DNA of 64,000 nt from assembly GCA_022376465.1 (NCBI GenBank), contig JACDTU010000002.1, positions 1,550,001-1,614,000 of the forward strand, in the 5' to 3' direction. Origin of the DNA: Cubamyces lactineus (lineage: Eukaryota > Basidiomycota > Agaricomycetes > Polyporales > Polyporaceae). Of this stretch, positions 1 through 13,573 are shown piece after piece; positions within the stretch are counted from its first letter, which is position 1; each line of letters opens with the position of its first letter. Both the position numbers and the translations under genes were made by a program. The notes below the pieces were generated by a model. The model was not told the origin of the DNA and did not search any database. It saw nothing but the letters and a program-made list of their open reading frames with translations.

Positions 1-1864
<1,864 letters not shown>

Positions 1865-2729
1865 GATGCCAGGCCTTGGCTCGTTGAGCAAGGTAGCAGC
1901 AGCGAGCGATGGAGAAAATATGCAAAGGTATGGAGGATGGGGTATGCGGTCTGGATTTCTGGAGAAGTCGCTCGGCTAAGGAGCGCTCGAGTATAAATGC
2001 CAAGTTACCGCGCTTAGCTGACGTGGCGGTTCTCCTCGGGCCCTGGCTCCGTTTCCCGGGCTCTCCCCGGGGTGGAAAAGTTGCTCGCTCAAGACGTATG
2101 TCGTTCGTGTGCTTGGGAACGCAGAACAAACAATTTCATGGACCACATGACATACTCTGGATATATCGTATGCGAAAGATGCACGTATGTAGGGACCGTG
2201 AGGGAGTTGGATTCATGCAGAGGCGCCCATGAGTGTCAGGCCGTGTGAGGTTCAAGCAGCCTTTGGATGCATGCGAGGCTACTTCGTTCTCGAGAGACTC
2301 GGCGTGGTCTTTCGAGCTCTCGTGTATGTCTCACACGCAAGGGAATTACGAGTACGACGAGTGCATTCTGGACGCTTCGACTTCGACCTGCCAATACACT
2401 CGCTGCCATTCGACGCGACAAAGCAAACGCAGCCTGCGGTAGCCGGAATGAAGCACCATGGATCATTGTCTCGCTGTGCGTACGACAAAATCATCGAGAC
2501 GTGAGGCATGCGAGGTCGAGAACAAATGAAAAGGACGATTGTGGTAGATGGGCGTCCGAAGGAGACGGTCGGGGTTAGCCGAGCTCGAGTCCGTCGGGGT
2601 TGTTCGTCCCGTCACTTGGGCTGTGACGACAGCCTGCATCCGGCGGTCTCTTGCGAGTGGAGGCCTGCCTCTTGTCCTCGACCTTCATTCCGCATTCCGT
2701 TCACTCTTCGCTCCTTCCTGTTCCCCACC
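1865..2729. promoter_or_regulatory. Shared 865-bp spacer between divergent Ca2+-ATPase and Sip5-like genes
   Basis: No convincing gene lies here. Short open frames on both strands overlap one another and have no family resemblance. By position it must hold both promoters and both 5' UTRs. I see no clear TATA element or repeat, so the regulatory role is inferred from layout only. Confidence 0.5.
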
Positions 2730-4726
2730 ATGGGAAACAGTGCCTCCTCTGGCCGCGGGCACCATGAGGAGATGGTCGACTTCGGCTATCTCACTCCGCA
2801 AGGCATATACACGGGTCCTCGGGACTGGAACCAGGCGGTAGTTACTCAGCTCATCATCGACCGCAAACTCGCCCCATTCTACCGCCCTCTGGAAGACTAC
2901 GACGAGTCTTGGGACGACGATCAGATTCTCGCCGCCCGGAAGGAACCTCCAGATACCGAGGGCGGAGACTCCTCGCGCGCTGAGTCAATCAACTCAAATG
3001 CCACAAGTCGAGGGCACCAGAAGCGGCCTAGTGCTGCCAAAGAACCCGCACGCCATCCTGAAGCTGCGATATACAGAGGAGCCATCGAGTGTCCCATCTG
3101 CTTCCTGGTGTGTTGCCGCGTTTGTCCCCTATGGCTCGAGCCACCTTAACACAGTGCTTAGTATTACCCACCGAATATCAATCGTTCGAGATGTTGCGAC
3201 CAGGCCATCTGTACGGAATGTTTTGTGCAGATCAAGCGGGCGGACCCAACGACGACGCATCTTGTCTCTGAACCTGCGTCTTGCCCATATTGTGTTCAGG
3301 AGAACTTCGGTATCGTTTATACGCCGCCACCATGGCGAGCCGGTCTTGGAAGCGAGGGAGCGGTCAGTCCTCATTGTTGCATCTCCACTCTATTCCCATT
3401 CACACCATCCACGTCGACCGACGGTTTGTAGACGCCACCCTCCTGGCCTGACTCACCCAAAGCGACATCTCAACAGTCGCTAGACGCTGCAGCTAACCCC
3501 TCAATGAAGCGCCGGAGAAAGAGCTTCGGAGCCAACGACCCTGAGGTGGTCACGGTTGGTGCGTGTGGTTTACAGCCTGCTGCTCCAAGCAAGGCGCTCA
3601 TACAATGCCAAAGACCAAATACATCCCGATTGGGAGGCGAAGCTTGCTGCGGTGCGGGCTGCCGTTGCACGGCGTGCCAACCGGCGTATTATAATGCGTC
3701 AAGTTGGCGACCGCCTTATTCCTGTCGGCGTTACGAGTGGTCGCGTGCATGCACTCCCTGCAGAGGAGGGCGGTGCCGAGACCACAGAAGGTAGCAGCGA
3801 TCGTGGCAGTCGACGCTCAAGACGGCGGCAGCAGAACCAGGAGCTCAACCAATTCTTGGGCACGATGGGGCTTGCTGGACAGGATCTGGAAGAGGTAAGC
3901 GGTGGCCAAGTGTCAATCACGTATGTTATTGATAAGTTAATCATTTCAGCTCATGGTCATGGAAGCCATGCGGTTGTCTTTGATTGAACATGAGGCCCAG
4001 CAACGACGGCAGCAGGAAGAAGAGGCGAAGAAGAAGAGGGAGGAAGCGGCCACATCGGGCAATGCTGATGGTGCTTCCGGAAATGCCGTCGCTGGTTCGA
4101 CGGAGACTACAACCCCTTCTCGACCCTCCGAAGAATCCACCCCTCGTTCGCTCCAACCTGCAAGCGAACTACCTCCCGTTCAACCCGTGACGCCATCTCC
4201 CAATGCATCTACTGTCTCAGCTTCTCCTGTTCCTTCTGGCCCCATATCGCCAGCGGAACAGCACTCTGTTCAAATGAGTGGGCGCTCGTCCCCGACGTCG
4301 CAGCAGGAGACGGTCAACGCTACAACATCGGGTGACTCTGCTGCAAACGCAGCTGATATCCCTGACGCCGGGCACGAGCAATCTAACCCAACTACAGCTG
4401 TAGAGCCTCTCTCGATTCCGCCTGCAACTACCGAGGGTATTCCGTCGTCGCATATTGCCATCTCCGCGGACGCTACGACTACAGACGACGTGCCTGCAAT
4501 ATCTGAACCGTCCCCCAGCGGAGAAGACGCGGATGCACAGCCCTCTCTCTCCTCTCTCGACCGCCGCCCCTCCTTTTCCTCTTCCCTGGCGCCGTCCTCA
4601 TATGACGTGCTTCCGTCCTCGCCGGACTCGACTATCTCTCACAAGCCCTTATTAGATGGCACTGCGGCGGTATCTGATACTATCGCCGATGGCGACTCCA
4701 GCACCGCAGCTGCCAGCGCCAACTGA
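2730..4726 (+). CDS. SIP5: Sip5-like zinc-finger protein with probable N-myristoylation
   Basis: Homolog of yeast Sip5, a Snf1-kinase/Reg1-interacting protein. Exons 2730-3107, 3162-3362, 3477-3558, 3614-3894 and 3950-4726 give 572 residues. Seen: a zinc-finger region formed across the first splice (ECPICF, then [14 protein letters not shown] and CPYC, a C4-type cysteine set), then the conserved PPPWRAGLG, a basic KRRRK stretch, the [11 protein letters not shown] block, a Glu/Arg-rich predicted coiled coil ([16 protein letters not shown]) and a long Ser/Thr/Pro-rich tail. The N-terminus MGNSASS fits an N-myristoylation signal, so membrane attachment is likely (inference). The third intron uses donor GTGCGT at 3559; this is the only choice I found that restores the conserved VVT-x-D..PDWE frame. 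The tail is low complexity and probably disordered. Confidence 0.9.
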
Positions 4727-7424
4727 GCCAGCATATCGTGACCCGGCCGAGGAGACCTGTACACTGTACGTCCGATTCAAAGGTAGGTCGTGGTATCTCA
4801 TATATACTGTTCGTCAGGCGTTGACTTCTCTGTTAGCGATGTACCCTTGTTAGACCCCTAATCATTCACCGTGTTTTCGTTCCCTCATATGAACTCTCGT
4901 CGTCCTGTCATCGCGTATAAGCCACACTTTGGCTAGGCTATTCCTGCAAATGGCAGTACGCTGTATTTCTCGGATTCTCTCCTCACGCCTCACGTTCCTA
5001 TGCCGTTGATGATGATGTATAGATTCCTCTTCAATCTGTCTGTATAAATCTGAAATGCCGAGTGCTGTTCACTACCGCGGCGTGAGCCACACAGATTCAC
5101 AGTGACTGTGTTTGGTCGTGACCGACGCGCTTTGTCACGCGGCTCAGCGTCACGTAGGTTCGCGATTTATTGCAAAACCCACCGCGGCGCGGCATTCAAT
5201 CTTCAACGTTCAACCTTGCGACCTCTCTTGTCAGGTGGAATCGTCTTACCCTTCCTTATCAGCAACTGCTAGGGTTGGGAACGCTCGATCCACTCACCCC
5301 CGAAATGACATCGAAGAACGACTCACTTGATAATCAAACCGCGGACTATTTTCTACCTCACGGTGCATGCAACGGAAGACATGCCGAGGAGTTAGCAAGT
5401 AGAAGCCCGTACAGTAGTAGGAGCGGAGAGCGTGTGCTTCTGTACTGAAGGTGCGCTCTGTGATCCAGAGTATCTGTATCTTGAAACCAGACGTCCCAAT
5501 CGTGCGCGTCTTCCTGAACAGACGACGTTTGCCAAATCCGAGGCTCATCTGGTCGGTCAAGGTGACAAATGCAGCATTGGTTGCATTGGACTGACCAGAA
5601 GCCCGACCTGAACCTTTACGACCCACTCGGAGTTACGCATGGCTCTACCGTATTTGTCGGATTTCGAAGGTATGCAAGAGCTAGCTCGGGCCCGGGGTAT
5701 GGCGATAATGTTTGGGATGACCATTGGCGTCACCTAAACAGTCGCCCAGCCACGGCGGTCAACCGATGACTACCGTCTCTCCTCGTGCAAAACAAACCAG
5801 TGAGCCCGAGGATTTCATACGATCTAAGGCAACCCGTACGTCTCCAGCAGTTCTGTACCATCCCTTCGCTGACTGTACAGAGATCGGCTTGCAGGGCCAC
5901 AGGCCGGTTTCAAAACATGCCATGCCACAAATTGGACATCGTACAAATCTCGGGGGTGTAGTGTACACTCTCCATCCAACACGTCGTGACCCTTTATACC
6001 GCACATGCCCGAGCATCGTGTGCCATTCAGCCATCCTTGTGGGACCCTGCATGAGAATCCGAGCCTCATGCTCCGTCGTTCGGACTCCGGAGGATGAGCT
6101 CTCCGGGGACCAGTGCACGTCGGCTGCTTCCTCATCCGGTCCATTCTTCTAGCTCCCTCGGGCGGGAACGCTATGTTTGGCTCTGCTAAGTAACAGCGGA
6201 GGCTGCAGCGGCGCACAACAAACGTTCCGGATGCTGACAAGTCGCTGGACGAACCCCTTGAGGCTTGCACCCGTTGTTCGATTGTTCAGGTTTCTGAACG
6301 GCCATGGTGTCGCCGTAGTGGGAAGCCTCGTGCACTATCCCGGGATGATATACAGGGCGTGCTGTAATGCCAAGCAGAGCGTACATACACAGCAAATATC
6401 TCCTTCGCTTGATTTGCCTTTCGTTCCAACTACAGCTCAACTTCCAAGAAGCCGGTAAGGACGCATTGCGCAGCAGGCGTCTCGTATCGACCTCCCCGAA
6501 CCGCGCGGACGCGAATCATGTCCCCGCTCGTCGACTCGACAGGCCGCGTCGTCATCGGCCGGAGCGACTGTGTTCTTTTTTGAGCCTCGCAACCCTGCCC
6601 TGTCGCATGGCGCAGCCGATCAGCCAATATATTGCCCGCTGCACGCAGGCCCCGGTCCAAGCGACAGCGCCTCACGCATAGTACGCGCGCACAAGGTGGC
6701 CTGGCAGGTGGACTCCCGTCGCCCGAGTTCCGTTCTGCAGATTGTAATGTGGCATTGTGTCGGGCGGTGACCGGGACTGGACCATGTTACAAGTACTATA
6801 CAGCTGAATTCTTGAGTTCGCGAATTCGAATTCTCATGTTTCCGCTCCGCTATCGTAACGCCCGGCTTCTCCATCGGTCATCAACCCCCGCACGAGTACT
6901 GATGACTGTTCGCGCACCCAGACGGATAGCGCTCCTTTGGGCAACATACGCGGGTTTGCGTGGGTGCTCTGACCTCACCAGACGGGATTGCAGCATCCAT
7001 ACGTCCGCGGCGCGTTTCGCCACGGGCGTCCCGATATACGGTGGACGCTCATCGATCCTGATCCCTGTGGGGAAGCGACGTCGGTCGGCTGGTAAGTCGG
7101 TCGCGGGCCTCGCCCTGCGTGCTTGCGCTGGGTATAAGAACGGCCGTGTGCGGGCTCCACCACCCCCGCCGTCATCGCCGTCGGAGAATCAGCGAAGTAC
7201 CTGTACGACCCACACTCATTTGCGACTAACTGGCAACGCGCCGCGACGCACACTACCGGAATTGCCCTCGCCTGTCACTCGTTGTCGTTTTCGCATTCGG
7301 TCCTATTCTTGTCTTCGTGCTCTTTCACCTGCTCGCGCGCTTGACAACTTTCCTACTCCCTCCCGCATCCTCCTCCGTCCTCGCTGTCGCTGCACTCCTC
7401 AACACCAAAAGACAGATCCGCAAT
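4727..7424. other. 2.7-kb gene-poor spacer upstream of the first secreted beta-barrel gene
   Basis: Holds the 3' UTR of the Sip5-like gene and the promoter and leader of the next gene. A 294-codon open frame at 6632-7516 overlaps the following signal-peptide exon in another frame, is Arg/Pro/Ser-rich and shows no domain. I read it as a chance frame in GC-rich DNA. No tRNA, repeat array or transposon terminus was recognised. Confidence 0.55.
7133..7138 (+). promoter_or_regulatory. Candidate TATA box for the first secreted beta-barrel gene
   Basis: TATAAG inside ggTATAAGaacgg, about 290 bp before the start codon at 7425. The DNA between it and the start is CT-rich, which fits a leader. The distance implies a long 5' UTR or an unseen 5' intron, so this is a weak call. 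Confidence 0.3.
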
Positions 7425-8128
7425 ATGTTCAACTCCAGCCGCTCTTTCATCCTCACGCTCTTTTCCCTCTCCGCTCTCTTCTTGGGCGTCGCGCTCGCCG
7501 CGCCCTTCCGCGGTGATTACGCTGTCACCGGCACGCATGGGCACGGCCATGGTCACGCGCACGCCAGCGCAAACGCGAAGGCCAACGCAGCACACGTCGC
7601 GGCGGCGCAGAACCTGACGCTCAGCGTTACTCCTCGCGCGCCCCTTGAGAAGCGCTACGACAATGCGCGGTTCACGTACTACGACGCGGGCCAGAACGCC
7701 TGCGGGAGCTACGACAATGGCGATGCCTATGTGAGTGTTTGCGTGTGATGGGACCGAGATGATGAATAGCTATTAACCTGCTTTGCCTTTGTAAGGTTAT
7801 CGCGCTGAGCTCTGAGGTGTGTCTTTGCTTTTCTAGGGGCGGAGTGAGTTACTGACCCGCTTGGATTTTCATCAGCACTTCGAGAATGGTGCGCACTGCT
7901 ACAAGCAAGTGACTCTCGAGTACAACGGCAAGAAGGTCCAGGCGACTGTCACGGACGAGGTATGACCTTCCTGTTATATGTTGGCTTATTTGACGGGGTA
8001 GCTGATATTATTGCGCCTTGCAGTGTCCTGGATGCAACGGTGTTCAGGCGGACCTATCTCGTCCTCTCTTCCAGGACCTTGCTCCGCTCGACCAGGGTGT
8101 CATCTACGGCACTTGGTGGTTTGACTGA
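7425..8128 (+). CDS. Secreted RlpA-like double-psi beta-barrel protein, copy A (no stalk)
   Basis: Exons 7425-7730, 7796-7816, 7876-7959 and 8024-8128 give 171 residues. Seen: a signal peptide (hydrophobic to about residue 25), a His/Ala-rich pro-segment (HGHGHGHAHA at about 38-47), a dibasic LEKR site ending at about residue 77, then a compact domain starting FTYYDAGQNACG and continuing HCYKQVTLEYNG, TDECPGC, DLS, and ending YGTWWFD. This is the double-psi beta-barrel pattern of RlpA, expansin, barwin and riboflavin-aldehyde-forming-enzyme-like proteins. Conserved Cys and a TDxCxGC block are present. Family members bind or loosen wall glycans or have unknown roles; no substrate can be read here. 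The second exon is only 21 nt (VIALSSE). The upstream in-frame ATG at 7317 was rejected because the signal peptide starts at 7425. Confidence 0.9.
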
Positions 8129-9390
8129 GCTCGATCCGTCGCTGCTTTCGAATCCTGAATATAGCTCTGCAAATCGGCTCATCGCGAGCCAGTCGCTCTT
8201 TACCCACTATTCGCCGCTCCTTTAGATTCATGTAATGCTGTAGTCGGTCCGCGGCTCGTCGCTGCCCACCCGCCTATTTATACCAAGGCTGCTGCCGTTG
8301 GTCATCGTCCTGAGGCTGTATCGCTCGTTACGGCTGTAACCCCTATCCTAGCGTATGCTGTACAACGTTAATGTGTCTCCTGCATACCTCGTCATACACG
8401 AGCAGTCTTCAATATAGCATTTGGGTCGCCTCCATCTTGGCTTTGGATATGATTGGAGAATTAGCTTGAGCATATTGCGATAGGTGATAGTGTACAGTGA
8501 GAACCGGAGAATGGGACCAACGGGGAACGGGGCAGTCAGGAGATGTGCTACGACCGAGAAGAATCTGCCCATATAGGCTTTTGTGCGTCGGGGTCATTAA
8601 GCTGTACGGAACATTGCATATTTGCATGTAAGCTCGCACAGGAGGGTGAGTTCACGGTCAACGCACCTGAGCAGTTTCCTGCTGCTTAGTCGCGTTCTCC
8701 CGAGCGAGACGAGCGGCACGATTCGCGTCGACTTTCCTACGCAAATCAGGGGACATAGCCTGGGGGCATGGGGAATGAATGATTTGTTTGCTGAACGGGC
8801 TTGGGAGGGACACGCCTACCGCGTAAGTCTCTTCGGGGGTGGGAGTTGTCCCTGGTTGGTGGTAGTATGAGTCTCTGCTGCATCAGTAGTCTGTAATGAC
8901 ATTCACCTTTCATGATCAGATATCCTGTACCCATAACTATGACGCACATGGACGGTGAGGAAGCAGCTGACGGTGAACTGGAGGGGAATGCACGTACTTC
9001 CGAATGTTGAGAGAAGTAGTTTACCCCAGGGAAATTGTTGTGCAGCCATGGCAGATGCTATGATGAGATTGAACTGAAGCAGACCCGGAACAAGAACGCA
9101 GACGGAGGAAAGGAGGCAGAGACTGACGTCGGACTCGGAGAAGCGGCTACCAAACGCGCGAGGAGAGACGCGCGGGGTCACGTTCTCCGCGCCTACGACC
9201 AGTGGCAGATGCGAATGGATCAGGCACGGGTGGCCATCGTTGGCCGCTCGCCAGTCGCCCTTGCAACGCTTGACAACGTTTGTGTTTGTTCCTTCTCCTT
9301 ACGCTCCCTCCCTTCCCCATCCCCTCCCTCCTCCCGCTAGAGCAAAAGTCCAGGCCACGTCTGCCTTCACTCCTTCGAGCATCTCCAGCC
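8129..9390. other. 1.26-kb spacer between beta-barrel copies A and B
   Basis: No supported gene. It contains the 3' region of copy A and the promoter of copy B. The last 120 bp before 9391 is strongly pyrimidine-rich (runs of CTCCCTCC type), a common basidiomycete promoter and leader composition. I see no repeat linking it to the other two copies. Confidence 0.5.
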
Positions 9391-10353
9391 ATGTCTGCCA
9401 TCGTCAGTCGTTTCCGCCTCACCTTCTTTTTCGTCCTTCTGGCCTCCTCTCTTGTTCTCGCGCACTCGGGCTCTCATAACCACAACGGTCGCCGCCACGC
9501 CGCCGTCAACGTCTTCAACGATACCCTCAAGATCGAGAAGCGCTTCGACAACACTCGCTTCACCTTCTTCTTCGTCGGTCAAAACGCCTGCGGTGGTTTC
9601 GACCATGACAGTGACTTTGTGAGTCGTCCGTCTTGTGTTGTTTTCTGCCATCTCATCCTGACGCGAACCAAACGCGTAGATCGTCGCCTTGAACACTCAC
9701 GTAAGTTACACGCTTTTTACACCTACACATCGAGTACTGAACCATTGCTTCAGCAATGGGACGGTGGATCTCACTGCTACGAGGAAATCACTGTCGACTA
9801 CCAGGGCAAATCTACCAACGCCAAGATCACTGACGAGGTGCGTTCGCCTTCAACTCCCCCATGAGCCGTGTCAATATCTCAACATCGCACGCAACAGTGT
9901 GAGGAGTGCCCGTATGGTGCGATCGACCTCTCCCCTAGCCTCTTTTCCTACCTCGCCGGCAGCACCGACCCCGGCCAGATCTACGGTAGTTGGAACTACG
10001 GTGGAGGTGCCGCCCCGAGCCCTACCTCGACGCCCGAGAAGCCGACGTCCACCACGCACCAGCAGCCGACCTGGACGCCCTCGCCGACCCCGTCGCCCTC
10101 GCCGTCGCCCACGTCACACAAGACCTCGACGCATAAGACGAGCACGCACACGACCCAGACCAGCACCAGCACCAGCACGTCCTCGGTCCCGACCAGCACC
10201 ACCTCGACGAGCACGAGCACCTCGACGAGCGCGACTCCGACCACGACCGTGCTCTCGTGGGACAGCGGCAACATCGATTCGTTTAACCTGGCCATGATCC
10301 AGCTTGTCAACCTCCAGAACGCTGTCTTTGCGGCTGGCGGCGTCTCCGCCTAA
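9391..10353 (+). CDS. Secreted RlpA-like double-psi beta-barrel protein, copy B (Ser/Thr stalk)
   Basis: Exons 9391-9618, 9680-9700, 9754-9837 and 9898-10353 give 262 residues. Seen: a signal peptide to about residue 24, a His/Asn pro-segment (HSGSHNHNGRRH), IEKR at about 48-51, then the beta-barrel domain (FTFFFVGQNACGG, IVALNTH on the 21-nt second exon, HCYEEITV, TDECEEC, IDLSPSLFSYLA, IYGSWNY). After the domain come about 90 residues of Pro/Ser/Thr repeats, likely heavily O-mannosylated, and a C-terminal amphipathic stretch (DSFNLAMIQLVNLQNAVF). There is no hydrophobic GPI tail, so soluble secretion or wall attachment is more likely than membrane anchoring. It is a tandem paralog of copies A and C, sharing intron positions. 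Substrate unknown. Confidence 0.9.
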
Positions 10354-12332
10354 GAGCGCTTCTGACTCTCGACAGGGATGGATATCGTAGCGCAGCATGG
10401 CTGATATCCTGGTTTTCCGCCGTCGCCGTGCTACCTGCATATTTCGACCTGTCGCGGATGCGTTTCGTTAAATATGGCATGTGGCAAGTGATATATGGAT
10501 TAACCGTTCTCGTCCAACCGCCGCTGCACGCCAGATATCTTAGTTCTAGGTGTTCAGGTGTCCCGATGTTTCTGTTGTCTCCCTACTTTCCGGATACTCG
10601 TATAACGCTAAACTATTTACGTACCTGTCGAGGCACCGCGTTCTTGTGGCTCTGTCACTAGGAGGGCTTCCCCGTCGCGGCCGACATAACCTGTCGCCCA
10701 TTAGTATCCGTTGTAGTGTTCCCCGTCAGTCAGTCAGTCAGTCAGTCAGTCAGTCAGTCAGTCAGTCAGTCAGTCAGTCGAACTGCTGTGCACGTTCACT
10801 TCTCCGGTCATGGTCTCAAACATTCCATTCACTTTACGGTGTCGCTGCAGGTGGCGGTTCGTTAGCAAGCTACGATTATCCTTCATACCGTAGCATAGAA
10901 TGACATAGTTTGGTACATGATGACTAGACTCCGTGGTGCATACAACCTGAGAAGTAGACACGGATTTGCATCGACCGCACAAAAACGGAACAGGGACGCT
11001 AGGTGGCTGGCAATCATCGCAATGCAGCATGTAACAAGGAAAGGGCACAAGATGGCGTTATAGAGGACGTGGGAGAGCAATGCTGGCTTTTTATTCTTCC
11101 ATGGCCCTAATGAGAGCAGTGTGTGTCGTTGATGGCGCTGTCAATAAGAGACGTCATGCACTGCTAACAAATATCGAGATCGACTTAGACGAACCTGTGT
11201 TTGAGACATGGACCGGTGAATGAACGCCGCGAAGATCACCACCACCCACACCCACACACACCCAGCCGGGATAAAGTGTCGCCCAAGGTATGAGCAATTC
11301 ACCTCCGGTAATGCTACCACCGTATATTCGTTTGGCATTGGTAGGTACTGACGATGCTTTTTGCTTATCCTGGACCTTGATGTGTTTGGCCCACAGAGCA
11401 TAAAGTGCGAGAGGGCACTTATGGTGAGCAATGTCAATGATGACTGGTTCCAGCTTTCGGGAATGGCACGGTTGCAACTCGCCCTCTGGAGCCCAAGGGT
11501 GGCATCGTATAGTTCAGACATCCTGGCATGTTATCGCTGCCGCGCTCTGCACCCACTTGACCCAACGATCTGATTCTGGTAGGCAGTGTGTGAGGGTGGC
11601 CGGCCGGACGTGGAGGGAGAACACCACGTTACCTCACTCCAGTATCTCGGCCACTCAAGAGTTTCGGGTGAGTGAAGTTGAAGGGTGTTTGTGAGTGGCT
11701 GACGTCCGCATAGGGACGACGTGCACCTGCTGCACCGGTTAGTCAGTCCGAATTCACGCTCGATGCATTGGGGGAATGAGACCATACCGGACGTCGCAGC
11801 AGCGTTTCGTGTCACTGCGACCCCGTTCTGAGCAGACCCGGTCCTCGCAGTATATTTCGCCACACAAGATCCCAGCAAGTAAGAGGTACGCTTGTGCCCT
11901 CGTTTATGACTGACAGCCTGCGCAGTCGTGTCGCCCCTAGTCTTCCCCAGAACACTACCTGAATTCCACTCGAAGCCTGTTCCGTCCCCGACAACAGATT
12001 TGCAGTCCGCATCCCGAACTGACTCAGAGAGTGCAGAAGCCGTCCCCGCGAGCGGACGCAAGCCATTCTGCGTCGCATCGCGCAAGGAACGACCAACGCG
12101 CTGCTCGAAAGTCGCAGGCCCACGATGTATAGGACCCAAGTTTCGTTGCCAGAAAACACACATAGAAGCGTGCAGGGAAGAGAAGCATTCGTCGAAGAAT
12201 TGTCGTGCTACCTCTTCGATAGGGATATGGATGTCGATCGAGCAACACTGCATGGCAGTGCCTTTGCATCCCGACACTTGGAAGCAGACGACGTCTTAAC
12301 AAAAGGTATAGCTGGTGAGCATGTGTTAAAGC
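10354..12332. other. 2-kb spacer with microsatellite and eroded 3' part of an F-box gene
   Basis: No intact gene. It carries a tetranucleotide array (separate entry), a CA-rich stretch near 11240-11265, and a minus-strand open frame covering 11531-12277. The start of that frame (IDIHIPIEEVARQFFDECFSSLH) resembles the C-terminal part of agaricomycete F-box/LRR proteins, while the rest has no family pattern. I read it as detached remains of the broken F-box gene at 12333-13084. Confidence 0.4.
10725..10779. repeat. (GTCA)n tetranucleotide microsatellite, about 13.75 units
   Basis: Fifty-five bases of perfect GTCA repeats directly read from the sequence, ending in GTCGAAC. It lies in non-coding DNA downstream of copy B. 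It creates a spurious open frame coding repeated SVSQ. It is likely length-polymorphic between strains. Confidence 0.97.
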
Positions 12333-13084
12333 TCAAAACCAAAAGGCCTTGAATGTTGACCTACTCAGCTGGGAGTTGAACCAGATATTCCGGATTTTGT
12401 CGTGAGGGAGCGTCAATCCCAGATTTCGCAAGAATGTGATAAGGACACCCTGTACGCCCTAGCAGAGAAAGGGTGTCATTCATGACGAATATCTGTGCAT
12501 GAATGGTCTCACCTGCAGGTGGATAGTCTTTAAACCCTCTGGCAGCCGGGTTGCTTGAGAACACCGAGCAGTTGTCGTCGACGGCCTTGCCTTGAGCCGA
12601 AATCCATGCAGCGTCAGGTGTTCCACATGCGCGAACGCGCTCACAAGGCGCCATAGAACAATCTCGTTGGGGAAGTGCATGTCGCGCAATTGCAAGCGAC
12701 GGACGCCATGGAACTGCACGAACGCCGCGATATATGTTGGAGGATAGATATCGACGTCTATGCTAAACGTGAAAGCCGGGATGTTCGGTAGCAGTCCACC
12801 TAGGAGGCCGAGGGGCATATATTCGCGAGCGGCTGAAAGTACGGTGACTTTATCGATCCATCCTGCGACATGCGGCTGGGTGCGCAGCAGCGCCAAAAAC
12901 CGATAACAGCATTCTGCAAGACAACGTGCCGTAGTAGGTTGTACTGTGCGCAAGGTCTCACAGCACGACATACGAGGGCCATTGAGTGGAGAACACCGTA
13001 GTTGGGCATGGCGGCAGTCCTGCTTTCTCGAGCGAAGTCCGTGACGGCCTCCAGTATTTCGAGCGGTAGCGTCCAGCTTGGCAT
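12333..13084 (-). pseudogene. Broken F-box/LRR-like protein gene
   Basis: The first frame (13084 to about 12912) starts MPSWTLPLEILEAVTDFA and runs into ALVCRAVRPCAQYNLLRHVVLQNA, an F-box-like N-terminus typical of agaricomycete F-box proteins. The continuing homology-like frame (YRFLALLRTQPHVAGWIDKV, then leucine-rich segments ending GLKTIHLQ) is shifted by one base near 12906-12912. A plausible intron (12511-12453) leads to RNLGLTL and IRNIWFNSQL before a stop at 12333. A further C-terminal-like segment lies out of frame near 12200-12290. No splice choice I tried repairs the first junction, so I call a pseudogene; a one-base assembly error is the alternative. Confidence 0.6.
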
Positions 13085-13573
13085 GTTATATGTGGGGCAT
13101 CTTGCACACCATCAGGCCGGAGATTCTCTCTCTCTCGTGTTATATATTATGAGGGATTGAGGAATGTGCCACAGTCGATATCCAGATAAACCTCTTGCTA
13201 ACGCCTCATAATAAAGACGTTCACACGAGGATCCTCGAGATATGGGTGGCGTGTATGGCGGTAAGAACGAGGATATGATACTAGACGCGAAGGCCCAGAC
13301 CAGCTGTGGCTGCAAGCTGAGTGGGAGGAACGTTGTTGCGGGACAAACAGAGACGCCAAGCCACCCTCTTTCGCGACAGCGCCAGCCCAAACCAGCTCAG
13401 CCTCCTCCTCCCCTCCCCCATTCCCTCTCCCCCTCGAGCCCCGCCGTATTTTCCGGTTTTCAAAACCGTCGACGCTCTCTCAGACCCACGCTCTTTTGCT
13501 CTACTCTATTTTTGCGTCTGCAGAACAGCACCCGTCGCTCATCCGGCTAATACGTCTCAAAACATTGCCAACG
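13085..13573. other. 489-bp spacer with CT-rich promoter of copy C
   Basis: No gene seen. The stretch 13380-13450 is nearly all pyrimidine with CTCCTCC-type runs, close upstream of the copy C start at 13574. This matches the composition before copy B and probably marks the promoter and leader. Confidence 0.5.

Noticed and set aside
6632..7516. 294-codon plus-strand open frame upstream of copy A
   Set aside because: Arg/Pro/Ser-rich, no domain pattern, overlaps the signal-peptide exon of copy A in another frame, and lies in promoter-like DNA.
10550..10903. Protein-coding frame with repeated SVSQ
   Set aside because: Produced by translating the GTCA microsatellite; no gene context.
11531..12277. 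248-codon minus-strand open frame
   Set aside because: Only the first 30 or so residues look like an F-box protein C-terminus. The rest is featureless and there is no connection in frame to the upstream F-box part, so I treat it as remnant sequence.
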